Source: Manduca sexta
Lineage: Eukaryota; Arthropoda; Insecta; Lepidoptera; Sphingidae
Reading direction: 5' to 3'
Length of the DNA stretch: 64,000 nucleotides
Assembly (NCBI RefSeq): GCF_014839805.1
Contig: NC_051135.1
Location: 13,395,291 to 13,459,290 of the forward strand
This document shows positions 1 to 11,190 of the stretch, one piece after another (position 1 is the first letter of the stretch; each line of letters opens with the position of its first letter). The position numbers and the translations under genes were made by a program. The notes beneath the pieces are model-generated. The model made no database searches. It was not told the DNA's origin and worked only from the letters and a program-made list of their open reading frames with translations.

Positions 1-160
1 TGCTGAAATAAAAGGGTAAATATTAAACTAAATCAGTTTTGAGTTATCGATGTATTCAAATATAATTTTCATTATTTATTGCGTTGTTGCGTGTGATAAA
101 TTGACACTAACCAATACACCACCGTGTTTATAATATTTTTTAAAGTAAGGGTCCTAACAC

Positions 161-440
161 ACTGCCTTGGTGGCGTTATTGTGTTGCGCTGTACGACACC
201 GATTTGAGGTCTTAGGTTCGAAACAGGTCAGGCAGTGTAACACCACTGCCTGACCTGGGTTGGGACCAACAAATTTCAGACTGCAGGCTAATAAAACAAA
301 AAAGCCTGCAGTCTGAAATTTGTGCCTGATGTAGCGACATATTTTCTCCTTATCATATCATGGGGCGGAATACACTTAGCAAAAAATAGTTGCCCTGGTA
401 ACATCATTGCCTATCCCTTCAGGTATAAAGGCGTAATGTG
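161..440 (+). repeat. tRNA-derived SINE, family A, carrying two local inverted duplications
   Basis: The tRNA-like head (CTTGGTGGCGTTATTGTG) and a B-box-like GGTTCGAAAC match other family A copies here. The body (AAATTTGTGCCTGATGTAGCG, through GGGGCGGAATACACTTAGC) matches the copies at 25075, 45325 and others. In place of the usual linker there are two perfect hairpins at 226-255 and 269-323. It lies in an intron of the zinc-finger gene or just upstream of it. Confidence 0.8.
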
Positions 441-484
441 TGTTTGATTTGTTTGTCATGACAAGCTGTGTCGTATATTTTCAG

Positions 485-681
485 GGAGGAAGAGATCCAA
501 TACCCTAAGCCCCGCACGTACTCGTGCGCGCAGTGCAACGTGAAATTCCCCACTCCTAAGGAGTTGCGCGCTCACCGTGCGCAGGCGCATGCTGCCGCCG
601 CCGCCAAGACTTCATACAGTCGCATGATCACCGCACGTGCTATCAAGAAAGAGGAGAAAACTGATGACAACATGATGGGAT
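485..681 (+). CDS. Zinc-finger gene, exon with finger 1
   Basis: The acceptor is TATTTTCAG before 485 and the donor is GTAAGA at 682. The exon enters in phase 2 and leaves in phase 1. It encodes finger 1 (YSCAQC ... HRAQAH), then an alanine run and a basic/acidic linker (IKKEEKTDD). Confidence 0.88.
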
Positions 682-3008
682 GTAAGATGTTATTTATAAA
701 TATTTTCCTGGAAAACTAAGCACTTTGTCCTTGCTTTTTAGTCCGCAAGTTCGTCAATATACCCACTAATCTTCTTGTGTTGCGTGTGTTCCAATACTTG
801 AGCATATACATTGTCCACTTGCGCGTTTGGGAAAAGTATTAAAAATTGTGAAGATGGGACAAATTAATATTAAACCACACAGTCCTGTCAGCTTTCGAAG
901 AAATCTTGTTTTCAAAATTTTCCACTTAGATTACAAATTCATTAGTTTTCGATGTAGATGCCTTAAGAAATGATACAAAAATCTTAACGATACATTCTGG
1001 TGAAACATTTCAGGCACAATGATAGATTCGAAAGAATCAATAACCACATCAATACTGCAAGTGTACGAGATGGAGGAGACGAAGACCAAGATCGAGGGCA
1101 TCATCAAGCAGGAGACCAAGCGGAGGCGGAAGGACTTCGTGTGTCCCACGTGCAAGGTGGACCAGCTGACGGACGCGGCCTTCCACGCCCATCTCAAGAT
1201 ACACCCGCTGGAGTGCCTCACGTGCGGCAAATGTTTCTATAGGCGGGCGAACCTGGCGCTCCATATAAAAACACATTTAGGTATTAAAAATTACAAGTAA
1301 GTTCTATAGATGTTTATTTTTTTATGCTTTTTTTTATACCTGTAGGCCGCGAGAATTTAAGAATTTTCACATGCGTGAAATATGACTGTGGAATGTCAAC
1401 TGTCAATATGTTTAACATCATAAATATACCCAATTAGTAATTTACAGAATTAAGTACGGGAAAATGGTAAATGGGCTTCTCCAGTTCTCGCGGCTTAATT
1501 ATCCTGTTGTGGTTGTATTTATATTTTTGTGTTGTCATGCTAAATTTGGACTAGCAAGTTCAGCAATATATTGCTCAAGAACTTCCAGATGCGTTTAAGC
1601 CGGGCTTAGATTAACAAGAATTCTTGTAGAAGTGGTCAAACGATATTGAACTATCACGGTTAGTTGATACCAAAGTTTTTGGTATTGCCGCTCGCCTAGA
1701 CGTATCAGGAAACTCTTGCGCAATATATTCCAGCGACAAGTTGGCGGTCTAAACTTATCTTTACCGTGGTTATTATTGATTGCATTTGGTGTTGTAGTTA
1801 GTGTGTAGGCGGTAGTAGAGCGCGTAGTGACGTGTGTGTTGCGGCAGGTGCGACGTGTGCGAGAAGCGGTTTATAACGCGGCAGAAGCTCTCGGAGCATC
1901 ACAACGTGCACACCGGCCGCGCGCCCGTCAAGTGCACCGTCTGCGACGACACCTTCCGCAGATACTCCAACATGGTGCAGCACAGGTACTACATACCTCT
2001 TGCTTGACTTGACACAATTATTTATAATACGGCCTAGAAGAAGTCTTGGTGTTTAAGTACTAATTTTACAGTTAGTCACATATGAGAATGTACTTCCAGG
2101 GACCGGCATCACTTCGGCAAGCGCGCGCGCGTGCGCGACTTCGTGTGCCAGTGCGGCGCCGTGTTCCACTCGCGCGCCAAGCTGCTGTGGCACCAGGAGA
2201 CGCACGAGGAGCGGCCCAAGGCCTGCCTGTACTGCAGCGACAAGTTCGTGCACGCCGCCTCGCTCACGCGCCACGTGCGCCGCGCCCACAACGAGTACTA
2301 CCTCGCGCCGCGCACGCGCCCGCCCGCGCCCGACAACGTGCCCTGTCCCGTCTGCAAGCAGGTACACTACGCACTCATGTATTGTACTAAGCGAAAAAAG
2401 AATATAACATGACAGGCTTCATAGCAACCTTATAGTAAGATCTATAAGGAACAAATTAAATATCACTGTGTGGGAGTTGACACAAAGACTTTACATTCCA
2501 GATATATCTGCGAACGAACCTGCGCTCCCATCTTCAAACGCACAGCGGCAAGCGGCCGTACATGTGCATCGTGTGCAACAAGGGCTTCACTACCAAGTGG
2601 AACCTAAAGCTGCACCGCTGGACGCACATGAGCCGCTCCTCTAAGCCGTTCAAGTGCCACCTGTGCAAGGGCGCGTTCATTCGTCAGACGGAGTACATAT
2701 CGCACATGAACGCGCACAAGTCCGTCAGGCCGTACACGTGCAACTACTGCGGCTGTCAGTTCATCAGGAAGTACAACTGCCAAAGGCACGTGAGGGAGCA
2801 CGAGATGGCCAAGAAGTACGTGTGCAAGGTGCCCGAGTGTGGTAAGTCGTTCCACAGGAGTTACTACCTGTCGGAGCACATGAAGGTGCACAGCGGCGCG
2901 CGGCCCTTCGCGTGCAACATCTGCGGCAAGACGTCGAGCAACAAGTCCAACCACAACAAGCACGTGAAGATACACCACGCGCGCGAGCCGGTCGCCACCG
3001 AGGCGTGA
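485..3008 (+). CDS. C2H2 zinc-finger protein, 13 fingers, 5'-partial gene (5 exons in window)
   Basis: Five exons join in phase: 485-681, 1014-1296, 1848-1985, 2100-2361 and 2502-3008 (TGA). Together they give about 461 residues. The first exon starts in phase 2 after a TTTCAG acceptor, so the gene begins left of the window. Thirteen C2H2 fingers can be read, from YSCAQC near the start to FACNIC near the end. The HSGKRPYMC and HSGARPFAC linkers resemble the TGEKP linker of DNA-binding fingers. Finger 6 is abnormal (CQC, one residue between cysteines). Finger 12 has CKVPEC spacing, which is common. Proteins of this type usually bind DNA in the nucleus; the target is unknown. No BTB, ZAD or KRAB domain is seen, but the N-terminus is missing. 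Codon use is strongly GC-ending, unlike the AT-rich introns. I recognise no specific orthologue. Confidence 0.93.
1014..1296 (+). CDS. Zinc-finger gene, exon with fingers 2-3
   Basis: The acceptor is ACATTTCAG and the donor is the consensus GTAAGT at 1297. An apparent earlier donor at 1281 (GTATTA) would break the frame, so the end at 1296 is preferred. It joins as HLGIKNYK|C, a normal inter-finger linker. Fingers: FVCPTC ... HLKIH and LECLTC ... HIKTH. Confidence 0.9.
1541..1758. repeat. MITE with inverted ends containing GCAATATATTG
   Basis: The left end (TTTGGACTAGCAAGTTCAGC, then AATATATTGCTC) is an imperfect inverted copy of the right end (GCGCAATATATTCC ... GGCGGTCTAAAC). About 218 bp, no coding, in the zinc-finger intron 1297-1847. 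Related copies lie at about 14999-15193 and 33705-33952. Confidence 0.6.
1848..1985 (+). CDS. Zinc-finger gene, exon with fingers 4-5
   Basis: The acceptor is GCGGCAG and the donor is GTACTA at 1986. The exon starts and ends in phase 2. It holds finger 4 (CDVCEKRF ... HHNVH) and most of finger 5 (VKCTVC ... MVQH). The last finger-5 histidine is coded in the next exon. Confidence 0.9.
2100..2361 (+). CDS. Zinc-finger gene, exon with fingers 6-7 and the cysteine pair of finger 8
   Basis: The acceptor is ACTTCCAG and the donor is GTACAC at 2362, ending in phase 0. It encodes finger 6 (FVCQCGAVF, with C-x1-C) and finger 7 (CLYC ... HVRRAH). A proline/arginine-rich linker follows, then the CPVC half of finger 8. 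Third codon positions are almost all G or C. Confidence 0.9.
2502..3008 (+). CDS. Zinc-finger gene, terminal exon: rest of finger 8, fingers 9-13
   Basis: The acceptor is ACATTCCAG, phase 0. The exon completes finger 8 (LRTNLRSHLQTH), then encodes five more fingers in close array with TGEKP-like linkers, a short tail (REPVATEA) and TGA at 3006-3008. Confidence 0.93.
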   Translation: MYLRTNLRSHLQTHSGKRPYMCIVCNKGFTTKWNLKLHRWTHMSRSSKPFKCHLCKGAFIRQTEYISHMNAHKSVRPYTCNYCGCQFIRKYNCQRHVREHEMAKKYVCKVPECGKSFHRSYYLSEHMKVHSGARPFACNICGKTSSNKSNHNKHVKIHHAREPVATEA

Positions 3009-4610
3009 GGCGCGTCAAGTGTTGCGCGTCACGTGTTGCGCGTCACGTGTAGCTCGTCTCGTGTCGCGCGTCGGCACGTCCCGTTGCATTCTTCTCTTTT
3101 GCGTTCGTTTACGTTACCGCACGCGGTGGGGCACGCTGTCCTGTTTGAAAAAGCGCGTTAGAAGGCGTTTGATTGGTGCTCATTGGTGTAGTTTACAATT
3201 GAATTTCATTAACATCATTTTCAAATATTTTCTAGCTTAGTTCTTAGCCAATGTTCTGTAATACAAAGTGTATAAATATACAACTTATAAACCTATGAAT
3301 AATTCTATTTACGACACTTTACTTAACAAACCTTCGCAAATTTGATAAACTTTCATTCAAAAGATATGTTACTTTGTTTATTTAGGTTGAGATCTGTAAA
3401 GCTAGCTTAAGCTAAGTTCGAGAATCAAAAATGGAATTAATTGTATTTTTTTAATATTTAAAATGAAATACTGGAAATGTTGCTTTATGAATTGGATTTA
3501 AGTTTTTTTTTACTGTTAGACTAATGTAGGCGTTAGAGTAAATGAGAACACGTGAGCGTGTCCCGCCGCGGCATATTTCGGTGTTTCTATAATAATATAG
3601 TATTTTTAAAAAGCGCAACGGTGTCGACGCTGCGTCAATTGTACATTACTAGATAATTTGTATTTTATAAAAAAAAAATATGTAAATATCCAGGACCAAG
3701 ATTGTAAATTGGATTGGGTTTTAGGAAAAAAAATGGTTTTACATTTAAAAATGACTCGTGACCCGGCTTAGACTTGGAAGTCGTCTGACATCGACAGTCT
3801 TGTGTCAACGTGGACGTAATATATAAAGTCTGCCTCATTGCATCGGCTTTATTGAATGATACTCAAAATCTCTGAGCAATTTTGCTGTTGTAGACTGTCT
3901 TCGAATGGAGTTTCGCTGGAGCTTCGTGCGTTATATGCCTAACCTAATTGGTTTAAACTTGGGAGATTTATGAAAAAATTATAATATAAATTTATTCTTG
4001 ACATTTGTAAGATTGAGATTTTAAGATTGAGTTTTTAAGATCATCGGAGTTTATTTTTTTACTGTGGCGTCTACTCCCAAAAAAACAAATATCTGCTACG
4101 TAATGTTTTTTATAATACCATTAAAAAAACACAACTTTTTTAATATCTATATTTGAATCCATGTGTTCTCTTTGGGATTATATAAAATTATTTCGGCCGA
4201 ATTTAAAACAGGTCACTGAGGGCCATTAATAAAGTCCCGTGTTAGATTTTTTTTATTATAACTTCATAGTTCCAGAGTCTGTTTAAAACTGTAAATACTA
4301 GACTGCCAGCGTTTCAGAATTAGAACTTGTAAATGTTAAGGCTGAACGAAGAGTGTTGTGTAGACATCCTTTGACTATGGTTGTGCTTTGTCTATGGTGA
4401 CATAAGTGTCGATGGTCGGAGAGCTAAGCTCTATGGCGCGGCGTCATAAGGGTCGAAGTGTCGCACGACTGATTTTATTTGTCACATATAAAAGTATAAT
4501 AGAGGTTTACTATCGACTGCTTTTCATATCCTGTTTGCGAGCGACAGATGGGGAAGTAGGAGAAGGTAGGGCTACCATGGCTACCGTTGTTAGTCTCGTT
4601 TTACGGGAGG
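3009..4610 (+). other. 3' UTR and downstream of zinc-finger gene
   Basis: No coding signal follows the TGA. A GC-rich start has CACGTGTTGCGCGT repeated in tandem (3020-3050), then AT-rich DNA. A possible polyadenylation signal AATAAA is at 4228-4233, about 1.2 kb after the stop. The real 3' end is not determined. Confidence 0.4.
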
Positions 4611-4614
4611 GGAA

Positions 4615-4745
4615 GAAGGGTGGGAAGGTGTTGTGTCCTGGATCAGATATACACAGGTTGGTCCCGGAACGCGACACATACGTGGGCCACTATGGCGGGT
4701 TCCGGACAGATATGAAATATATACTACCACCAAATTTTGGTCGTT
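4615..4745 (+). repeat. Interspersed repeat, family E fragment
   Basis: Shares the stretch GTCCCGGAACGCGACACATACGTGGGCC...GGCGGG...GATATGAAATATAT with the longer copy at 24660-24910. It explains the ORF that overlaps it. Confidence 0.65.
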
Positions 4746-5492
4746 TTAAAATGTTATTGAAGTAGTAAACTGCTTCAGCATTGTGTGGGTGAGAATCAAC
4801 CTAGTCTGGGGTTCCATGCCCCCCACCCTAGGTACGCCCATGAGTTCTACCGAATTTGCTAGTAGCAAAAGCTGTATACCTCACTCTTCCCCATGCGTCC
4901 GTAATGCTGCATATGACTAACATTGTGCGTGTACAGTAAGTACCCTTTCATTTGGTTGTACATTTTGTCATATAATTTTAAGGAAATTGTGAAGTTCTCA
5001 CTGCAATATTGTGTTTTATACAGCCAAAAACATCTTATAGCAATAAGGTTTATTTCACCAAATAAAACACGTCGTGTGACATTATTTCGGATATAGTTTA
5101 GTGAAATAATTAAAGGGCATTTCTGTGTAGGTACCCCGCTGGCATCACACGGTTTATACTCGTTTCTCAAGAAGTGGTCGTATACTCGCATGTACGGACA
5201 GCAAAATATATGTTGTGTGGTCAAACTAAAGTCCGTTTTTATAATTTATTGTACATGTTAGTTGTAGAGATTTTGTTGTTACGACATATATTGAAGTTAG
5301 GCAGACATTTATCGAGTATTTCATGCTTACATTTTTTTTTTTAAAACACACCAAAAATGTCCAAGAATTCAACCTTGAGGTAATCTTATTGTAACAATAG
5401 AGTCTGGAGACCGCATATCATACCTCTGTATAGGAATTATTATAATGGTGTCTTATGTATAGCTACTGTACGAATTTGTTTTCCATTCCACT

Positions 5493-5643
5493 ATCAGCCG
5501 TTTTCAATCTTCAATCCGGTTCTTAGAATGAACCAATCAAAACAGGTCATGTGTAAGCATGTCAAAAAATCTCTTCTGAGTGGTATATTTTTGAGGTAGC
5601 TCGAAAAAACCGATTGTGATCGGCTTTTGAAGATGGCTGTAAA
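5493..5643. repeat. Foldback MITE, GAACCAATCA family, copy 1
   Basis: The left end (CAGCCGTTTTCAATCTTCAA) is an inverted, imperfect copy of the right end (GATCGGCTTTTGAAGATGGC). The core holds AATGAACCAATCA. No coding. Confidence 0.65.
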
Positions 5644-5743
5644 TGTCTGCACCTTTGAACTGTGTCTTAGTGTGCTATAATCAATTATAAAAACGGCCAT
5701 TTGATAAGTAATTGTAAGAATTTAGTCAGAGGTAGGTACTATC

Positions 5744-5913
5744 TAACGGCCGATTTCAATCAACAATACCAATACCAATCTTAATATTCCTACCGACCCC
5801 AAGAATGAACCAATCAAAGTAAACCATTGGTAAACAAAGAAAAAAAAATCTGATCCGTTTTCGCGATTGATCGAGAAAAGGGATCGAGATCGTTTATTGA
5901 AATCGGCAGTAAA
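5744..5913. repeat. Foldback MITE, GAACCAATCA family, copy 2
   Basis: The inverted ends are ACGGCCGATTTCAATC and TTGAAATCGGCAGT, and the core has AATGAACCAATCA. It lies 100 bp from copy 1 in the same orientation. Confidence 0.7.
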
Positions 5914-8070
5914 TCTACCTTCAATAACTAATCAATATTTCAAACTGTCCCAAACTTTGTGATGTTCCGGGTATTCGTACTCATTGTAACATTATTTTAT
6001 AATTTCTATATTTTATTTGTAAATATTTATTCTTTAGTTAGTTTTAATTTTCTATTTATTGTTTGTACCTTAATTTTTTGCACGCGACTAGCAAGTCTTT
6101 AGTTTTTAAATGGTATATGAACGTACCGTTATTTTTTATTTTAATGCGGTAAAGGATACTTCAATATTTGATAATTTGCCTTTAATTGCGAGAACGGGTA
6201 GCAAAAAAAGGAAAAAAAACAGCAATATCTAAAACTGAGATTAATGTTGCGAATGTGTTTTGGCAAGCAATTTGAGGCACATTTTTTATTAAAAATTTTG
6301 CGAGTTTTGACATATCAGTTTAATTTTAAAATGAAACGTGATTAAGTGCAATGACACGTGTTTTTTGGTTAAATTTATTAGAAATTTGTTGTTTTTCTCT
6401 CTTTATCTTTTATGGTTTGATGTCACGTACAATATGATTTAATTTTTTGTTTGTATTATTTTATTAAATTACGAAGGGGTAATAGTATTGAAAACGTTCA
6501 TTCCATGTCGAAAAAAAGTAACTAATATTGTAAAAAAATTAAAACTTATCAAACACATTTGCAAATATGTTGATAATTTAGCTATCGACATAAAAATTCT
6601 ACGTAAATATTTATCGTCACGCTTTAACAGTCATGTTTTGATGCTTTTTGTTTTTGAAAAATGTCGTTAAATCATTCGGCTGTGTTCAAAAATATTGATT
6701 ATATTTGTAGTGTCCATGTCGAATATCGAGAGCCATAGTATCTATAATTATTCGGTATCGAATTACCGTTCGGACTCTGCATGTATTTATAGTGACATCA
6801 AACCGTTTTGCATATTATTTTTTATTATATACTTGGATATAAATGTGGATATATGCCTATGTGTTTTCCTTAAAAAAACTAAGTAGAGTTTAATACCATA
6901 CTATTTCGGTTATTAGACCACTTGGAACACTTGTATCGAATCGTTTCCATAATTACTAGATTTTGATTCGGTATTTAAATCAGTGTTTTGTCTCTTTCAG
7001 TTTCAAATCGTGTAAGAAAGTTGAAAATAATAAGAAAAAGATAAAATACTGATAAAAATATTTATAAGGAAGAGAGTGCTTCTTAAGTGAGTAAAATGGA
7101 CACTTTTTAATGTACCGATTGAATATAATAGGCATATTGAAACAAGAATGAAGATTATTTTTATGCATGTTTATCCACTAACTTTTATGATAAAATTGCA
7201 ACAAAACCTAATAAAAAGTGGGTAGACATAAAAAATACTGTTAAAAATCCGCCAAACGTTTAGTTGTTGCCATCTGCCATAATGTTGGTTATTTTGTATT
7301 TTCCGTCTTTATACATTATATGTATTATTTGTTGACAAACAAAAACTAACACACCAGCTGTGTTCATGGAGAAATTTATGTATATTTTACAAATAGAAAC
7401 AATGATCTCGTATTTTAATAACAATGAGTAATTTTTTGTTTTAATATTTAAACTGCGTGTAAAGCAAGTCCATATATTTTATGAAGCATAATTATAATAT
7501 CGAAAAATCGATTTAATACAATCGATATTTTGTTGAACTTAATCGATTTGATTTAATGTGTATGCGACAGCTTTACACGCATGCCTAGCTATAATATCTC
7601 CATACTCGGTTAATAGTTGAAATTGGTTATTTATTTTTAACACAATAAGTTGTAGTTTTGTGTAAATAATATAGGTATGTGTTTTATTGTAAAGACACAT
7701 CGGTACACGAACAGTTCGGCGGGGTTACGGACTGATGGGTTTCTGTCTGCAATAAATTATAATAAGTATTTCACTTTGCTATTTTATTTGGGATATTTTT
7801 ATATCATCACGAGCCTATATTATAGTCCACTGTTTGCCCTAGACCTCCACCAATACGCGCCATTTCATCTGGCTTTAATAGCCTGTTGCATGGGCGTTGG
7901 AGGGGGGTGCAAGTAGGTGCACGTGCACCCCCTTGCCTAGAAATGATTAACTAAAAATATAAGTCACTGAATAAATCTTCAACAATGGGAACTATAGACC
8001 ACAGAGGTTTTTTTCGTGAGCATCTGCCGATGCACCTTCCTAAAACTAATCTTGGTGACGCCCATAGCCT
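5914..8070. other. AT-rich intergenic DNA without genes
   Basis: Only short random ORFs with AT-rich, non-coding-like composition are seen. A small palindromic stretch (GTGCAAGTAGGTGCACGTGC, about 7906-7925) belongs to a degraded repeat at 7885-8070. Confidence 0.5.
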
Positions 8071-8074
8071 GTCG

Positions 8075-8285
8075 CATCTACTTCCTACCAGCGACCTTTC
8101 GCAAATCATCACTCCACCTAGCTAGGGGATGTCCTACACTACGCTTGCCATCTTGTGGTCTCCAAGAACTCGTTTTCCCCATGTAGTTGGTTCTTCGAGA
8201 AATATGACCAGCCAACTGCCACTTCAGCTTAATTCTACGTCCCGTGTCGGTAACTTTGATTCTCTGTCAGGTAATCTTTTTTTTA
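8075..8285 (-). pseudogene. RTE-type LINE fragment (3' part of ORF)
   Basis: On the minus strand the conceptual reading includes KLKWQLAGHISRR and ARWSDDLRKVAG, the C-terminal region after the RT domain of RTE elements. It is truncated on both sides, has no full ORF and is not functional. Confidence 0.65.
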
Positions 8286-8576
8286 AATATATCTTATGTT
8301 TTTTATTATGTATGTATATATTTTTGGGATCGCTGGATGTGGGTTTTTCTGCGAGCACTGTATTGAGGCTGATGGTAATAAAACTCGGTCTTCTTGTAGT
8401 AGCCTTTAATTAAACACTTGTTTACATAGAGACACGCACTCCACTATGTGTTCCGTGTAGAAGTCCCCTTGTCGTAGACAATACTCGAGTTTAGAAGTTT
8501 TTGTCCATAGACATAACAAGTGGCGTTCGGATACACCAAATATTTACGAGAAGGTAAGATCTGTCGTTTATATGAA

Positions 8577-8745
8577 AAGGCCCCGTTTTCAATAAAGGAT
8601 ACCAAGCACTCTTTTTAGTCCATCGCCAGAGTGGACCAATCGGAATAAAGTTTTTTTGACAAGCTTACAAATTACCTATTTTTATTGATTTATTCTCGGG
8701 ATTGGATCGAAGATTAAGATAATTAATTGAAAACGGTATTTAACC
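8577..8745. repeat. Foldback MITE, GAACCAATCA family, copy 3
   Basis: Ends CCCCGTTTTCAATAAAGGAT and TTAATTGAAAACGGTATT are inverted relative to each other. The core has GTGGACCAATCGGAAT. Confidence 0.6.
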
Positions 8746-8839
8746 ACCATAGGCTACTAGATCACCGGCCATAAATGTTATTGCCACAATCGCTAGCAAT
8801 AACAAGTCGATGATAGTCATTTGAATCTTAGTTTAAGTA

Positions 8840-9110
8840 ATGGGTGTTAGCCTAACGTAGTATGTTATTTACTCTATGTTAGCCTAATTCGGAGTGGTAC
8901 GGACTGCCGAGACAAATGTCCGCAAGTTCAAAACTAAAGGGCACGCATCTCGGACTATTCTAAATTTATGTGTGTATTTTTGTGAATTATCGCTTGCTTT
9001 AACGGTGCAGGAAAACATCGCGTATCTAAGAAGTTCTCTATAAGAATTTTGAGGGTATGTGAAGTTTACCAATTCGCAGTAGTACAGGACGCTCGTGCCC
9101 AGCTAGTGGG
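8840..9110 (+). repeat. tRNA-derived SINE, family C, plus copy
   Basis: Contains GGACTGCCGAGACAAATGTC, a degraded B box (AAGTTCAAAAC), and the tail landmarks TGTGAATTATCGCTTGC and AAGAAGTTCTCTATAAGAAT. All match, in reverse, the copy at 20955-21278. Confidence 0.75.
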
Positions 9111-9420
9111 ACAGTAAATAATACAGCGCTGATATGTAGTAGTTTAACTGATCCTATGAATGTTTGACAAGGTTGTAACTTTACTGACCGAAACCGTAAG
9201 TTATATCTGACACAAGGGTCCTATTCGTTTAAGAAAGGTTTATATATAGTATCTCTATCATACGTTAAGTTCTACTACTGTTTAGTTAAGTTACGGTATA
9301 CGTTAAGTTCTCCTGTCGTTATTTACCTTTTCGAACATAGCTATGAGGCCAACGAAATCCATTTCAGGCCCATTAAATATTGAATTCAGTACCATGTACC
9401 AGTTTATTTTATAGTTAAAG

Positions 9421-9473
9421 TGTATCTTTCTGTTTTTAAGTTAAATTTATTAACTTAAAAACAGAAAGATACA
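9421..9473. repeat. Perfect 24-bp inverted repeat with 5-nt loop
   Basis: Arm 9421-9444 (TGTATCTTTCTGTTTTTAAG + TTAA) is exactly complementary to 9450-9473; the loop is ATTTA. Flanks show weaker inverted similarity, so it may be the centre of a larger foldback element. No gene is nearby. Confidence 0.9.
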
Positions 9474-11029
9474 TTTATTGCACATATATTTACCAAATTT
9501 TGGATTAACTATAGGTTATTTTTTATCCCAGAAAAAGGTATAGTAAGATTTACATTCCGGACTGAACAAGAGGTCCACGCGCCCAAAGCCACGATCAAAA
9601 ATTACTAACAACCATTTCCATTCTTTCTGTTTTAGTGAACACGTTTAATTATTCTATTTCCTTAATAGAACCCTTCTAGCAGTTTTCTGAGAATGCAAAT
9701 GCAATGGGTAAAACTAATTGACCTGCACCCTACAATTCATTGATCCACAAGCCCTTATCTGAGGTCGCTCCAGATATATCAGATCATTGCCGCTACAAAC
9801 ACTATCGAGTTATTTTCCATGTGGCGTTTATTTATTTTTAGCTGTTCATGCAACAATAGCATGGTTTACGTCAGTGCGATGTGTCGAGAGTGCAAGCGGG
9901 GAACTGCGTGAAATGTTTTATTCCCTGAAGAATAGGACTGCGGCGCTATGGCCTATGAGTTATCAGAGGTGCTGTCCTAGACACTCCAAAAAAAACAACT
10001 TTTAAGTCTATAAAGGCAGGTTTGTTCATTTTGGTAATTGTAACAATTAGTAGTTAGATAGCCTCAATGTCATGGCGGCACTACAAAACTTTTGGGTGGA
10101 GATGGCCACTCTGCATGCAGTCACAACTACCGCATCCCTATATTTTCGCCGCGCTTATTATTGTCCCATGATATTTAGTTGAGGGGATTTTATTGTCTTT
10201 ACTTTACCGGATTTAAGCTCTTTCATGGTAAAGAGTGAACCGGTAACAGTGACGAATAGTGAAATTTTCCGAAAGGGTACACAGCATATAAGTACTAATA
10301 TGCGGTCATCAAATCGTTCTAATGATACTAATTATCATTTTACATAAATTATGAAAGGGAAGCTGTGAAGAATCGGGTTATATAGACCCTTTGCTACTAG
10401 CTGGGAGTATATCCTTCAGTCCAGAGCAACTAAATGTTTATTTACATCTAACAATTCTATTTTTTTTTAAATTGAATTTATCATACAGTATACTTAAGTC
10501 TATGGGAATGTTTCTTCGGGCTTGGTATAATTTATCTCATTAATAAGTATTTTTTTCTGGTGTACCATGCTCTTTGGACACCACGTCAGTAGTTTGCGTC
10601 ACTTCCACAATCAATCCAGGTCATCGCGTGGTCGTTGGATGCTTCGAACACGCAATCTGAAGTGTGTAGCAGAAAAAAATGTAGCAGAACATTAGTATTT
10701 ATTAGGTGAATTGTTGAAAAGACTGAATTTTAAATTAATCATTTTATTGTACGTTTATTTCTATGTAGTTCTTACTATTGTTTTTCGATTTTACTAGGAA
10801 TGTTTGAGATGACCGCGTTGAAAGATTCTAACTGTATTTGTCGCCTTTGGTCCCAGAATTTTCTTATTGCTACTACGTACTCAGGTGTTATGGCGATAGA
10901 GAGCACTTCTGAAAGACTATCACGGGCTTATAAAACGTATCAACATTATAGACCGCGCTCACTCTTGAGTGAGTGAGTGCTACTCGTAGCATGTATCGTC
11001 AAACATGATGTTTTTTTTCGACATGTCTT
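9474..11029. other. Intergenic DNA, no supported gene
   Basis: AT-rich, with unclassified degraded repeats (for example 10560-10680). No splice-supported exon was found. Confidence 0.45.
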
Positions 11030-11190
11030 ACGTTTGTTAGCCTGACAGAGGGCGGTTTATACTAACACACCGGACTTTTGGGCGAGCGGTTTAGGCGCTC
11101 GCAATCCTTTGCTAATTGAGTGACGACGCTGAGGGAAACCCACTAACGGGTTATGAACCTCGGCTCAGGACGGTCACTGGAAGAGGATGG
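11030..11190 (-). repeat. Interspersed repeat, family D (minus copy)
   Basis: Its reverse complement shares GTCCTGAGCCGAGG, CCCGTTAGTGGGTTTCCCTC, GAGCGCCTAAA and AAAGTCCGG, in the same order, with 57590-57770. Class is unknown; no terminal repeats or ORF were recognised. Confidence 0.65.

Noticed and set aside
2604..2978. Minus ORFs antisense to the zinc-finger exons (for example 124 codons)
   Set aside because: Shadows created by GC-rich finger codons; the plus strand shows clear C2H2 motifs.
4406..4765. 119-codon plus ORF
   Set aside because: Its 3' half is family E repeat sequence, and it has no splice or promoter context.
9421..9473. MicroRNA precursor
   Set aside because: Perfect 24-bp stem with a 5-nt loop is unlike Drosha/Dicer substrates, which are longer with bulges and larger loops.
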